Shown here: positions 12,427 to 24,080 of the stretch, piece after piece | How the letters are laid out: every line of letters begins with the position of its first letter | How positions within the stretch are numbered: the first letter of the stretch is position 1 | Assembly: GCA_001466705.2 (NCBI GenBank) | Contig: LATX02000212.1 | Coordinates: 310,001-374,000 of the forward strand | Direction: 5' to 3' | Source: Moniliophthora roreri | Taxonomy: Eukaryota; Basidiomycota; Agaricomycetes; Agaricales; Marasmiaceae | Length of the DNA stretch: 64,000 nt | The notes under the pieces: generated by a model | Seen by the model: only the letters and a program-made list of their open reading frames with translations | What the model was told of the DNA's origin: nothing | Databases searched by the model: none | Program-made: the position numbers and the translations under genes

Positions 12427-15400
12427 GATGAAGGCTGGGAAGAATAATTTAGAAGGCTGTCCAGGCAGCAAAGAGATTGAGAGCTCCTTGGAAAAACTCC
12501 CTAGCATTATAAGTGTATACGAGAAGAGTCTCGTGGCACTACTGTGGCCGCAAAGCCCATTATTGTCCCGTTTGATCAATGTGACTTGTGCTTGACCCGT
12601 TAGTCTATTGTGACCTCTTGAGAGCTCCACAATGAAGAAGTTGCAATGCCATTGAGGTCGAGGAAGTAGCTACCAGAATCCAAAAAAAACCTGAGCTGTA
12701 ATAGCCTAAGCGCAGTGACTTGGATGAAAGCCAAAGGGACCATATCCAGGGGATTGGACGCAGGGAGAAGGCAATGAATCAGCTATAAGCCGGTGGTGGT
12801 GGTGATTGGGCCAAGAGTAATACGACATAACGGTATATGGTCGCGTATGCCGCTAGACTTGTAAATGCTCCCTCTGTTGACGATGGCAGTTGTACAGTGT
12901 AAAACTGAGTTTTCCGGTCACGCTAACTATCGAAAAATGGTCCGGTCCGCTCTTCCCGTTGCTCAAAACAGTCAGCTCTCGCTCAAAATCAATGTAGAAG
13001 AGCATCCTCCGAGTGCGCCGGTGTCGGAGAACCAGACTTATCGAACTCACAGTCACCCTACAATCAGACGTTGAGGATGCATTGGCGGGGGGACTTGAAA
13101 ACCGTTGTCCTTTCAGATGTTCCCGAGGGTACAAGTGAAATTTCCATCAAAGTGGAGGATACATGATCGGGTTCATGTGCACTGGAACACGAATGGCAAG
13201 AGATGGAAAGAGGAATGCGTGAATGGTACGAGTCATGGCATAAAGGATCCAGAGAGGTGGATGGGCAGGATACTTAGAAGGACCATCATAATGTAAGAGG
13301 AATTGGAGGTGCTGTCGGAGAAAGGTACGATAAGAATGTGGAACGACGAGCCCCAACGCGCAGGAAGCGTTAACGAAGAATTGACGGCCCGCAGACTCTC
13401 TGAGACTGAAAGGGACCTCCATTGTCTGAAAAGACTTCTATGTTTTGGTATGATATAGCCTTTAGATTTCGCAGAGGAAATACACCCTCCTTACCCATTG
13501 GCTGTCAATCCTATGGCTCCCAGACCCATCCGAGCTTGAAAATCTCATGACTTCTTTGCGTTGTGCTTAGCCAAAACACTCAGAGTTCGAGAGAACCTAT
13601 GTTAGACTGCCGTCGTCTGATGATGATGCTAGTGTTGCACAAGCTCGAGCTCAGAGCCCTGGGCCGGCCTGATCCAGCCCTAGCTGAGCCCGAGGCGAGC
13701 GGGCTTTTTGTAGGGCTCAAGGAGGGCCCAAGGCCCGGCTTTGGGCCGTGGCTCTATCAGAAGAACAACGTGAAAGAGTCACAGTACTGTAAGGGCGTGC
13801 GAAAAGTAAACGAAAAGTCTGATGCCGACGCTTACACTAACGGTCCGTCAGTCGAATTGCATTCACACTTCAAAAGCCAATGATTCTGAACTCATCGACA
13901 ACCACTAGTGTCTAGTGAAGGCTAGGAATGGGAGAACCTTGCTTTCTCACAGTCGGATTAAGAGCTAGTCGGTCACTTTCGTGTGTCGTCAGGCCTTCGA
14001 TCGTACGGTACGTGGGCCTCGCATTTTCCTGCCGAGAACAGTGCTGATAATTGTAGTGAATAGTATCTTTGGGAAGTTGGACCGATATCACCAGCAATAC
14101 ACTCTCAGACCCGTGCGGTTGCACATGGGCGTAACGCGGTGTTTCAGAATCAATACTGCGCCCGCACCTGCCATTTAGTCCACGACGTGCTCTCAGAACG
14201 CCAAACAGATCGGGGACACTCCGAATTGGTCTTCAAAAGCTCAACGGGTATTCTTTGCGATGAATTTCAAGCAATATGGTGGGAGGGTGGGTCAAGGTGC
14301 GTATATCGCTTTCTGAACTTGGTCAAAGTGATGATGCGGACTTGAAGGACGAGGATATACTTCAGAATGCCTAAACTTCCTCCAAGAACTTAACTCAAGC
14401 ATGTTTCTGACAGCTACTCGTCACTAGACCAGAACTACACGAAAAGTTGCCGAACATAGTCAGAAATTCGTTCCAGCCAGTGGTTCGGAGATCCGTCGGA
14501 CACCGCTAGGTCGCGGGCGCGCGGAGACCATACTCGTATCCGCCATACCCTTCGTCTAGGTGTCATCGAGGCCCGTGCACAACCTTAGAAATCTGGCAAG
14601 AGATACCAGGGACCGATGTTCAATTTTCAGGTTTCAAGTGCAAGCAGGACACTGTTCAAACCGAAGGCTTAAAATCGCGAACCTCCCAGGAAAAACCGTT
14701 CTGAGCGTATATAACTTAGCTTTAGGCTAGCCAGTTTACAACTAGTAGTGCCAAGAAAGAGAAGTCGGGATACCTTCGAGGCAACGTGGGTACCCATTCC
14801 TTGTCCATAAGAAATCTCCTCTCCTCCGGGGAACTTCTTGTTAGCCGTCGATTCCAGCCTAATGACGATTCTTATGTGGAGCGCGGACTGCCGTCCTGTA
14901 ACAAAGAGGGTCATGACAGCGCGCATGGTACGAAACACTACAACTAGATGTTCATTATACTTATCCTCGGATGTAGCTGCTCCACTTTTCAATCGTTGGA
15001 GCTCCAGGTGGCCAACTGTGAATGAACACCGCTTTGTATTGGCTTGACGACAGCTAGTATGAGGATCCTACGAACTTCAGCTTCTTGGCCTCTCAGCATT
15101 GCAATTCTCGATGCCTTCCTGTTGGATAAGGAGGGAGTCGTATCCAAAAAGAAGGCTTACCTTCAAAATGGGTTCGGGGTGGCATATGTCTCTTAGTGGT
15201 CCATGGAGGGCGCCGGCTATCACTCTTTCACATTGTCGTAATGTTGAAGCGGTGAACACCTCAAAATTTTGGCGACTCAATATTCTGCTATGCAATACAG
15301 ATTTACAGGAGCGTCGTGACATACTCGGTAACTATATCAGATCGACGCGAATGACTTTACTGACATAGGATTACCTTGAGAAGGCCACAGTGTCCAAATG

Positions 15401-15698
15401 CAAACCGAGGACTTAGCTCTTGATATGGGTTTCGGATGCACCTCGCTGCTCTCTATAGGACGAATCCGAATGCCACTTATCGTTTCGGGGGACGATTGCG
15501 AACTGGGTTTGCCGGAGCAACGTGCTATCATTGCGTGACGACGAATCTCGCGTCTCTCATCTCCGTTCATTTCGTCTCACGATATTCTGTTGCGCACCAC
15601 TTAATGTTTGCGCTCGATTGCTCGTGTAAGACCATCCGCGTTTGGAAGAAAGCTATATAGCAAGGTAAGCACCCCGTCACTTTTTCACCTCCCCCGCT
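12427..15698. other. Gene-poor 3.3-kb stretch
   Basis: No reading frame here has a recognisable domain, good splice partners or a family I know. The many 60-110-codon frames on both strands look like chance. A GC-rich patch lies at 13660-13750. The last part (about 15560-15698) includes a TATATA-like run near 15653 and a pyrimidine-rich leader just before the ATG of the NRPS-like gene, so it probably holds that gene's promoter. Confidence 0.45.
13725..13747. repeat. GC-rich perfect inverted repeat
   Basis: GGCCCAA at 13725-13731 is mirrored by TTGGGCC at 13741-13747 across a 9-nt spacer. It lies inside a 90-bp patch rich in GGCC, GCCC and GGGC words that stands out from its AT-richer surroundings. 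It could be a hairpin or a scrap of a mobile element end. I see no target duplication. Confidence 0.4.
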
Positions 15699-18600
15699 AT
15701 GACAATTCCTTTATCCTTTCTGCGTACGCAAGATGCGCTTCCTGGACTGTCCTTGTGTGACACGCTCGCTAACCAGATCGCTCATTCCAGTATCACCACA
15801 CTCCTTGATTGCCTCTGTGCGACATCTTCTCCAGCGATACACTCACCAGATATATCTCGACCACCACTAAATCACGACATCCTCCGAACATTCGTCTCAC
15901 AATTTCATCTTCCATGTCCTGTCAGCCATTCCCCACTAGGACCCAATGATCGAGTCGCGGTCGTATTACCTACCGGTCCAGAGAATGCCGTTGCGCTTCT
16001 CGCTGTCGCCGCCTATCATACTTGTGCACCGCTGAACGCCAGTTGCACTGCTGCTGAGCTCAAGGAAGATGCGGCGCGGCTGAATGTAAAAGCAGTCCTC
16101 GCAACGAAGGATTCAGCCCAACGCCTCGAGCTCGCCGCTCTTCACCGTGAGCTTGGATGCGATGTTGTATTCATCGAGGCTAGGTCATCGGGTCCAGCAG
16201 GCCTCTTCACCATGACACTTCTCGGACAAGTTATACCCCAACCATCTCATACCCCAACTCGTCCGCACACTTTGGATGACTTATCGCTCGTTCTGCATAC
16301 GTCCGGTACGAGCGGGAAGAAGAAGGTAGTTCCTTACACCTTACGCTCTCTGATCGTCGGTACCTGGGCGGTAGTTCATCCATGGGATCTCCAGATGACC
16401 GACGTGAATAGTAAGTTGAATATACTCTTAATCCAAGACTGTAACTCACAGTCATTGTGTATAGTGAATATGATGCCCCTCTTCCACGTAGGAGGTATTG
16501 TTCGTAACCTTTTGGCGCCCGTCTTGTCCGGAGGCAGCACAATCGTTTGCGCTGGTTTTGACCCAATTGCGTTTTGGACTGTCGCTTCAGATTTGGGTGC
16601 TACATGGTGAGCTCGCCTCCTGTGTCTGGCACAACTGTCTAATGACACCGTTTTTCCAGGTACTATGCCGCACCCACAATACACCATGCTATCCTTTCCT
16701 CTCAACCAGATCATATCGACGTTGTTCGCGACATGAAGATTCGAATGATATGCAACGCTGCTGGGGGTTTATTACCTTCACTAGCCCTCGATATCAAAAA
16801 GCGCTTCGCGAAGGCGGTCATTTTGCCCTCCTATGGAATGACCGAGTAGGTAATCCCTCATCATTACCTTCTCTTATGCTGATCGGGGCTATTTTGTCCT
16901 AGGTGCATGCCTATCGCGTCTCCTCCGACAACCTACCAGCTCGATCGACCAGGCTGTTCGGGTATCGCATGTGGACCATACCTTTCTATTCGCGATCCAT
17001 CTAACCTTGAACGTCAGCTTCCACCAGGGCAGACTGGCGCTGTCTCTGTACGCGGCCTGCCCATGTTCAGTGGGTATGAGGTCTCCCCTGATCGCTCGGT
17101 TCCGCTGGATACGTCAGCGTTCTCGAGCGAAGGTTGGTTTGACTCGGGTGATATGGGTTATATGGATGAGGATGGATATCTCTTCATCACTGGAAGGTCT
17201 AAGGAAATCATCAACAAGGGAGGAGAAGTCGTTTCTCCTTTCGAGGTAGAAGAAGCTATTACCACGGCTGCTGGCCAGTTTGTAAAAGTACGTTTCTTCC
17301 CCTGTTTATTTAGAGGGATAGGAGTTGACTCAGCGAAAGACAACGCTCGCTTTTTCGGTGGAGCACGATGTATTGCAAGAGACTATCGGTGTGGTAATCG
17401 TACCTGCACCTGGTAGACCTCGTATCGGGTTGTCACAGTTACACGATCTTCTGAGGGATCACTTGCATCCTTCAAAATGGCCTTTCTTGATTGTGTACAT
17501 GCAAGATGTTCCAAAGAACAAGTGAGTTTTGCGTCTTGTACATGTACTTTGCTGACATGTCATTCAATTCACAGTGCAGGTAAACCACTCAGAATCAAGC
17601 TTTCGCAACGCCTTGGGTTAGGATGTCTCTCCGATGATGTTCGGGCTCTCGATCGTCACTATGAGGCCGAGGTTCCGCATACTCAAGCTTCGTTATCTGA
17701 ATCCATTGCCTGTAAACGGGTTGATGTCAATTTGACGGCTGTTGAAGATGCAATCTCCCAGCTGGCTGGAATCGCCGACGCAGCTGCACGAATCCGTGGA
17801 GACGGAATTCTGGAAGCCTTTGTGTCCGTGCATGACGAAATGTCAGTTGATTCAGACTCTCTCTGTTCACAGTTGGCTCGATCTCTGCCCGGATATGCAG
17901 TACCAGAGATTCATGTTCTGGACGGCCCATTGTCACGAGGATCGCAAGGTGAACCTGATTTTGATTTCATGGAAAAGGATATGGTGCGTCTGCGCAGCTC
18001 AGAAATGTCTCCTCAGGCCTGTGCGGTTCGGGACATCGTTGCAGAGCTGCTCAACATCAACTCGGGTAATATCACCGCTCAATCAGACTTCTTCCTCCTC
18101 GGAGGCAATTCGCTACTCCTAGGGCGGTTGTCGTATCAAATACGCAAGCGACTTGGCGTCAATATTCCCGTTCCCACTATCTTTACGAACAGCACGATTG
18201 CTGGCATTGCTTCATTCATTGAGGCCGAAGCTGGACAATCTCGCTCTTCATTATCTAATGCTTCCAAATTTTCAGGGTATTCGTCGAGCTCAGCCACCCT
18301 GAATGATGCTCAGGACGCCAATTCGCGAAAACGTGGACAAAACCATCCGTTCGTGGTTATGATTCAATCAGTTCCTCTGCTTTTCTTCCATCAACTAAAG
18401 GCCGCATTGACGTGTCAGTGGCCTTGACTCTTAGACATACCTTACTTTGCTGACTCAAAAAACAGGGTCATTATTGTTGTACTTGCTCTCCTGCTTTAGC
18501 CCGCTCCTCGACGGCACGTTCTTCCAACGGATGGGTTCATTGCTATGTTCCATGATCGTCGCTCGTTTCGCTGTGCGCATCATTGCGCCTCTTACTGCAA

Positions 18601-21054
18601 TTGCCTTCAAGTGGGTTGTCATCGGAAAGTATCAGCCAGGAACATACCCGACGTAGGTTGCGCGCATATTTCTTGGAGATACTTGGCTAAGGATCGTGAT
18701 AGATGGTCGAATTACTACCTTCGCTGGTGGCTTGTCAATCAAAGCCTTCTGTAAGTCACTCTCACTTTTGATTAGCTCAAACCGCTTATAAGCCATAAAT
18801 TCTAGAATGGCAGGCCGCGGTGTCTTTGCTATCCATCCAGAACTCGAACTCTGGTACTACCGTCTACTCGGAGCGAAGATCGGACGCAATGTTCGTATTG
18901 ACAGTCATGCACGCCTTGGCGAATTCGACCTCATTACTATCGGAGACGGTTGTCGCATCGATAATGCTCTGGTACGAGGTTTCTGCGTTGAACGAGAGGG
19001 ATACTTCAGGCTAGCGCCTATCGTAATTGAGGGAAATGTCGTGGTCAATACGTACACGCAAATTTCTCCTGGTTCTACCATCAGCAAAGGTGCCGTCTAT
19101 GGACCCCATTCTTCGTCGCTGGAACCCCCTTCACCACCGGAGTGTGCTGCTTCGAATAAGCAATCGATATCTGAGGCACACTGGGCTTTGCAAGTCTTTG
19201 TGGGTTTGCCTATAATTGCCGCTGTAACCTTCATTTCATGTATGTTGCCCATCTTGAACATCTTACAACGAGCCTCACACAATTCCTATAGATATACCCT
19301 GGTTCTATGCCCTTTGGTTGATGTTTGACAATACATTCGTCTTGAAAGATGGGCTGAGTCCAGTGCTCGCTGTCGTATATTGGTTCGCCTCACCCCAGCG
19401 AATCGCCTTCCATTTCTTGTCTAGAGTGGTAAGAGCGGTCATTGTGCCTGTACTGCAGCTCGTCTTGGGTATAATGGTCAAACGTGCTTTGGGTCTGAAT
19501 GTACCTGGACCTAATACATCTCAGGTGGTGTTACTTCGTCGGTTCATCAACTCGAACCTTTTGTCGCAGAGGAAGTTGAAAGCTGCGTTTGAGATCCTTG
19601 GTTCGCACTATGAGCCGGTCTCGGTAAGTGGTTAGTGCTACTTATGTCAGGTGGTCGTTCATCATTGTCTCTCTAGGTCGTTTACCGTCTGATGGGAGCG
19701 AAAATCGGACGACGTGTTTATTGGCCTGGATCTGGGATATATTGCCAGGATCCTGAGTTACTGGAGATTGGAGATGATGTGAGTGCACTTTTCCGCTGAA
19801 ATGTTTTAATATTTGACACCTGGCGCCACAGGTCGTCTTTGGATCTCGCTCAGAAATACTCACGACAGACGCACTGGGATCTATGAAAATTTCCATTGGA
19901 AATGGTGCTATGATCGCCGACAGGGTCGTACTGCTGCCAGGTACCGTTGTAGGCTCTCGTGCTGTGTTGGGCTCTGGTGCACTCGGTGCGAGAGAAAAAG
20001 TTTACGAAGCTGGATCAACATGGATTGGAAGCTGTGCGTGCATCATGTCCTCCCCTTCTAATACCTGGATTAACGAGTAAACACAGCGAACGGCCAGGCA
20101 ATTTGTCTCAACGAAGGTTCTTCAAGCACGGAGAAAGCGAGCGACACAACCACGCCATTTGGGCGGGCTTTCTATCAGGGCAAAGCACCCTACTTTGTCT
20201 TCCCTTACCCCATGATCCTCATTATCAACATTGTTTTCACCGCATTCTGTGCAATCTATTGGTCAGCAGCAGCCATTACGACTGTCCAAATACTTCGGAT
20301 CCTCCATATCCACGCACCCCACTTGGATCTCTTCACTTCACACTGGTACGAATTGGGCATCTTGTTCGGTCTCGTTGCCAGCTGCTACCTTGTCTTGATG
20401 ACCATCCAAGCTGTCCTATCCGTTGCTTGGGTAGTCGCAGCTAAATGGGCAGTTATCGGTCGTAGGAAACCTGGGAGGTATGATTGGGATACCAGTGACT
20501 ATTGTCAGAGATGGCAGCTTCATTTGGTATTATCCAAATTGATGTTCAGTGGATTCGGGAGTAGGGGAGTGTTGGGTCCGATGACGGGGACAGTGTCCGC
20601 CGTGTGGTTCTATCGTGCGTTGGGAGCCAAGATGGGAAGAGATTGTGTGATTTTCCCTGGTGGACAAGCAGGGTTGATGACCGAACCGGATTTAGTCCAG
20701 GTGAGTTTTTTCGAGGATATACTGTATGTACGGGCTCCCGCTGACTTTTTGATTCTATAGCTTGGTGATAGCGTATCGCTAGACAACTGTTCCGTCGTTG
20801 CACATATCAATTCAAGAGGAAACTTTTCGCTGAATAAACTTACTATTGGCAATGGGTATGCCGTCGTTGTCGCTCAAAGATCTTCCTAGGCTAATTGTCT
20901 TTGTAGATGTGCCATGAGAACTGGATCGAGATTACTTTCTGGTGCCTCTATGGAGGACCATAGTATGCTCTGTGAGCATACGCTACTTACTTCGGGAGAG
21001 GTCGCAGACGCAGGTGGTGTTTATATTGGATGGCCGGCTTCGCGGGCTTCTTAG
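15699..21054 (+). CDS. NRPS-like enzyme: adenylation-carrier-(membrane-LbH)x3, Pls/PosA-like
   Basis: Fifteen exons assemble in frame to 1537 residues. First comes an AMP-forming domain: HTSGTSGKKKVVPYT (A3), MPLFHVGGI, ILPSYGMTE (A5), GWFDSGDMGYMDEDGYLFIT (A7), GRSKEIINKGGEV (A8) and catalytic Lys in NAGKPLRIKL (about residue 541). A carrier domain has its phosphopantetheine Ser in FFLLGGNSLLLG (about residue 717). Then a unit of two membrane helices plus a left-handed parallel beta-helix (hexapeptide) domain occurs three times. The beta-helix starts are LGAKIGRNVRID, MGAKIGRRVYWPG and LGAKMGRDCVIFPGG. This layout matches the bacterial Pls/PosA family (epsilon-poly-L-lysine synthetase and relatives). 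The A-domain motifs, however, look like acyl-CoA ligases rather than amino-acid adenylation domains, so the substrate is open. Key residues look intact, and no tailoring genes flank it. Confidence 0.87.
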
Positions 21055-21260
21055 CTGATGGATTCCATTTTTTTCTTGGATACCCATGGACGGACGTTAT
21101 GACCAATTAGACTATCGTAGATTTGTATGAGCAATATAATCGGACAACTTCATTGTTCAATGCATATATATATATGGGGCGTACGAACAACAATGGTCGA
21201 AAACTCGAAAAGAGAATTCAAGTCGCAAGTCACGTGAAGATTAAACCTCTCTTCAACGCC

Positions 21261-22013
21261 ATGTCGATTGTAACCATCAGAGTCAGGTCTCCAGCAAGTT
21301 TACGCGTCAATAACTCTCTCATTCTTCGCTCTAGAACGTGGAATTCATCAATAACCCAGCCAGATTCTCTGATCCGTACAAGTTTCGCGTCACCTTTGAG
21401 TGTATCGCTCCTTTACCTGACGGTCAGTGGACGCGTCTCTCTGCGAAAAGAAAAAACCATAGACTCTGACTCGACTATTCTCCAGACCTTGAATGGAAAC
21501 TCATCTACGTCTCTTCACCCGGAAATGAAGAACTCGACCAAGAACTCGACGATTGTCTCGTAGGCCCCGTCCCAGTCGGCGTAAACGTGTTCGACTTCGA
21601 AGGTTCACCTCCGGACCCACAAAAAGTCCCTGCAGAGGATATTCTCGGTGTCGCTGCGCTCATTTTGACAGGAAGCTATAGCGAGCAGGAGTTTGTACGA
21701 GTGGGGTACTACCAAAATACCGAGTATGACAATGAGGAGATGAAGGAGAATCCGCCGCAAAAGATTATCTTTGACAGACTGGTGAGGGATATTAGTACGA
21801 AGCCTAGGGTGACGAGGTTTCAGATAAAATGGTGCGTGCTTGGTTGTTTGCCTTTGAGTGTTGCTGGACTCATTTATACTGGTTTACAGGGATGTGACCC
21901 CTCCTTCACAACAATCGGCGACAGCGGCAGGTGCTATCAACTCTGCGGCAGTTCCTTCTGCAAATGATATTGAAGACGAAGATGAAATGGCGGTTGACAA
22001 GTCACCTTCATAG
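21261..22013 (+). CDS. ASF1: Histone chaperone ASF1
   Basis: Binds the H3-H4 dimer and hands it to assembly factors during replication and transcription. The product starts MSIVTIR, and a first intron leads to [19 protein letters not shown]. After a second intron come [49 protein letters not shown] and NTEYDNEE, the full ASF1 immunoglobulin-like core in order. A last intron splits the FQIKWD motif at the Trp codon. The tail is Ala/Ser-rich, then acidic (EDEDEM), as in other fungal ASF1 proteins. It ends at 22013. About 180-190 residues would be usual for this core plus tail. Confidence 0.93.
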
Positions 22014-22768
22014 AAGATCTCGACTGTACTAGACACGTTTTATGCTTCATTTTTTGCATACTATCAATTTCTCGCCATGTAGACCGAACCTACGAATTCA
22101 GCAAGTCGGAGACAGTCCTATGACATTGATCCATGCTCGTATTGGCATCTTTGCGTGTAATCCGAATGATACACTGTAGGCTCATTACGTCTATCTGGTA
22201 ACCATTTTGATGCTCTAGGCAGTCCCAAAGCCTTTATAATCCCGTTCACTCTGTAGGAAGCTTCGTTGTGCATTGACTGTCAAAGATAATTGGTACCCAC
22301 AGGGAACGTACCCAAAGATACAAAGAAGGTAGCCCAGATTATGACCCTACCAAGGTCGTCGCCATATAGAAGTTATGAATTAGTTCTATGTGATTACAGT
22401 ACTGTATGTTTCTTACAGACGATCGATGATCCTCTGCCAAATAGCTCTGTCCAATCTTTGTCAGTCAATTGCATTGCATCACAGCCTGAGCCCACTCTAA
22501 TTCTTCATCGGATGGCTCGCACCCGCCTCATTCGAGCTCAAGAAACTAGAGCCTCTATATGAGAACTTCATTTTAGCGGGCGCTTATGCATTTGAATGGC
22601 TGTGCAATTTGCCCACGTCGAGCCGAAAAATCATCAGACGCCGAATATATACGTGGTTAACTTGATTTGATCAGGTTGACTCTTTACGGTCACCTTGCAC
22701 CTTGCAGGCCTTCGGGGTGACTCTCATACTCTTTTGAACCAGACATTGGGTATTGACGGAAGGAAGTC
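22014..22768. other. Intergenic, ASF1 to SHR3
   Basis: Holds the 3' flank of ASF1 and the presumed promoter of the SHR3-like gene. Open frames around 22290-22560 have no domain. No RNA gene or repeat was seen. Confidence 0.4.
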
Positions 22769-23515
22769 ATGGGATTCAGACAAGCGGCAGTTCTCGTACC
22801 AGTATGCTTCTTCCTGGGTACGCCACGAGATTTTTGGTCAAACTGCCTACTGCTTATTTCATGCGGATGTTCAACAGGGATACTCTTTATCTGCTTTAAT
22901 GTCGACCATCGACTTTTATGGGGAAATCGTAATGACGAAGACCTTGCTGACGGCTTCAAATTTTACACAACTTTCTACAATGCACCACCAGCTATAAAAG
23001 TCAGCGTGACGAACACTCTTATTCGGCTCGTCATTGCTGAACTGATCGACTATGTAACAGGCTTTATTACATGGCATGATTGGGGTAGGACTGGTTGGAT
23101 TGGTCACGAAACTTCACAGATGGGATGAAAGTGCAATGTTCTTTGACGGGTCGAGCCTTTGTACGTTGTCTTTTCTCTCCTCTAGAGTCCGGGCTACTCA
23201 ATCCTTTTACACAGGTGTATACGTCTTTGCCATTGCTGTTTATATCACAGTCATAATACCTATGCTGGGGACAACAGTGAACCCAGCCGACGTGGATACC
23301 AAAGCGGATAGTATTGAAGCTATGAGAGTGCTCTCTGCCGCCAATGTCATCGTTATTATTTGTCTGGGTGCTATTTTAACTCTTCAGGTTCGTTATGGGT
23401 TTTTACGACAATGATATCCGAGACTGAGACTCTTCCACTCCAGGCTGGTCAAGTCTACGCAAGGAGGTCCGAGGACGAAGAGCAAAACCAACTCGCAGCG
23501 AAAAAGCAGCAATAG
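22769..23515 (+). CDS. SHR3: SHR3-like ER membrane chaperone for amino-acid permeases
   Basis: ER-resident polytopic protein that helps amino-acid permeases fold and leave the ER. The start MGFRQAAVLVPVCFFLG is followed by four introns. The reading is GILFICFNVDHRLLW, DGFKFYTTFYNAPPAIK, ALLHGMIGVGLVGLVTKLHR, WDESAMFFDGSSL, VYVFAIAVYITVIIPMLGT, EAMRVLSAANVIVIICLGAI. These blocks follow the Shr3 domain, with four hydrophobic helices. The tail (RRSEDEEQNQLAAKKQQ) is short and charged, facing the cytosol by analogy. The NAPPAIK block before the second long intron is a family hallmark. The model ends at 23515. Confidence 0.85.
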
Positions 23516-24080
23516 ATATCCTGACAATAACATTGCCATCACTACTCAGCTTGTATATTTCAGCCCACGAAGTAATTCTACAGTTGGTCGATGAGTTAAA
23601 ATCAGAGAACCTGCTCTTGTCTATGAAGGATCCCCATCTGCAGGAGGCAGGGTTCCAAACAAGTTTGGGGTGTGACTACGGTAACCGGTAGAAAATGCAA
23701 CAACTGTATTAGACACCGGAACATTTGGGTCGACATAAGCACTCACAAGCGTACTCGACCGGAGACTGCGATCACGGACATTGTTCGTGTGGCTAATGTA
23801 CTTACTGTGTACTCGAATGCTACATGAAACAGCTGCTCATGTTCGAGTCACGATCCGACCCTCACAAAGTAGCAGGTGTATAGGAAGGTGAGTTTCGGAA
23901 GTTGTAGAAATTTGCCGGAATTGGCAATCTCAACATCTCTTCCAGCCAAGTTTAACTTTCACATGTGCTCATCAGTTTCTCTTCCCAGCTATGTCAGCTT
24001 CGACCGTGGAATACCATGATGCATCTTCCTCACTAGCTGCATCATCGTTACCGTGACGCATTTTCCTGATTACCTTCACC
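23516..24080. other. Intergenic
   Basis: 3' flank of the SHR3-like gene and 5' flank of the next plus-strand gene. No gene, RNA or repeat was seen. Confidence 0.4.

Noticed and set aside
13147..13422. Minus-strand frame of 91 codons starting MEVPFSLRES
   Set aside because: No recognisable domain, no partner exons and no homologous family I know.
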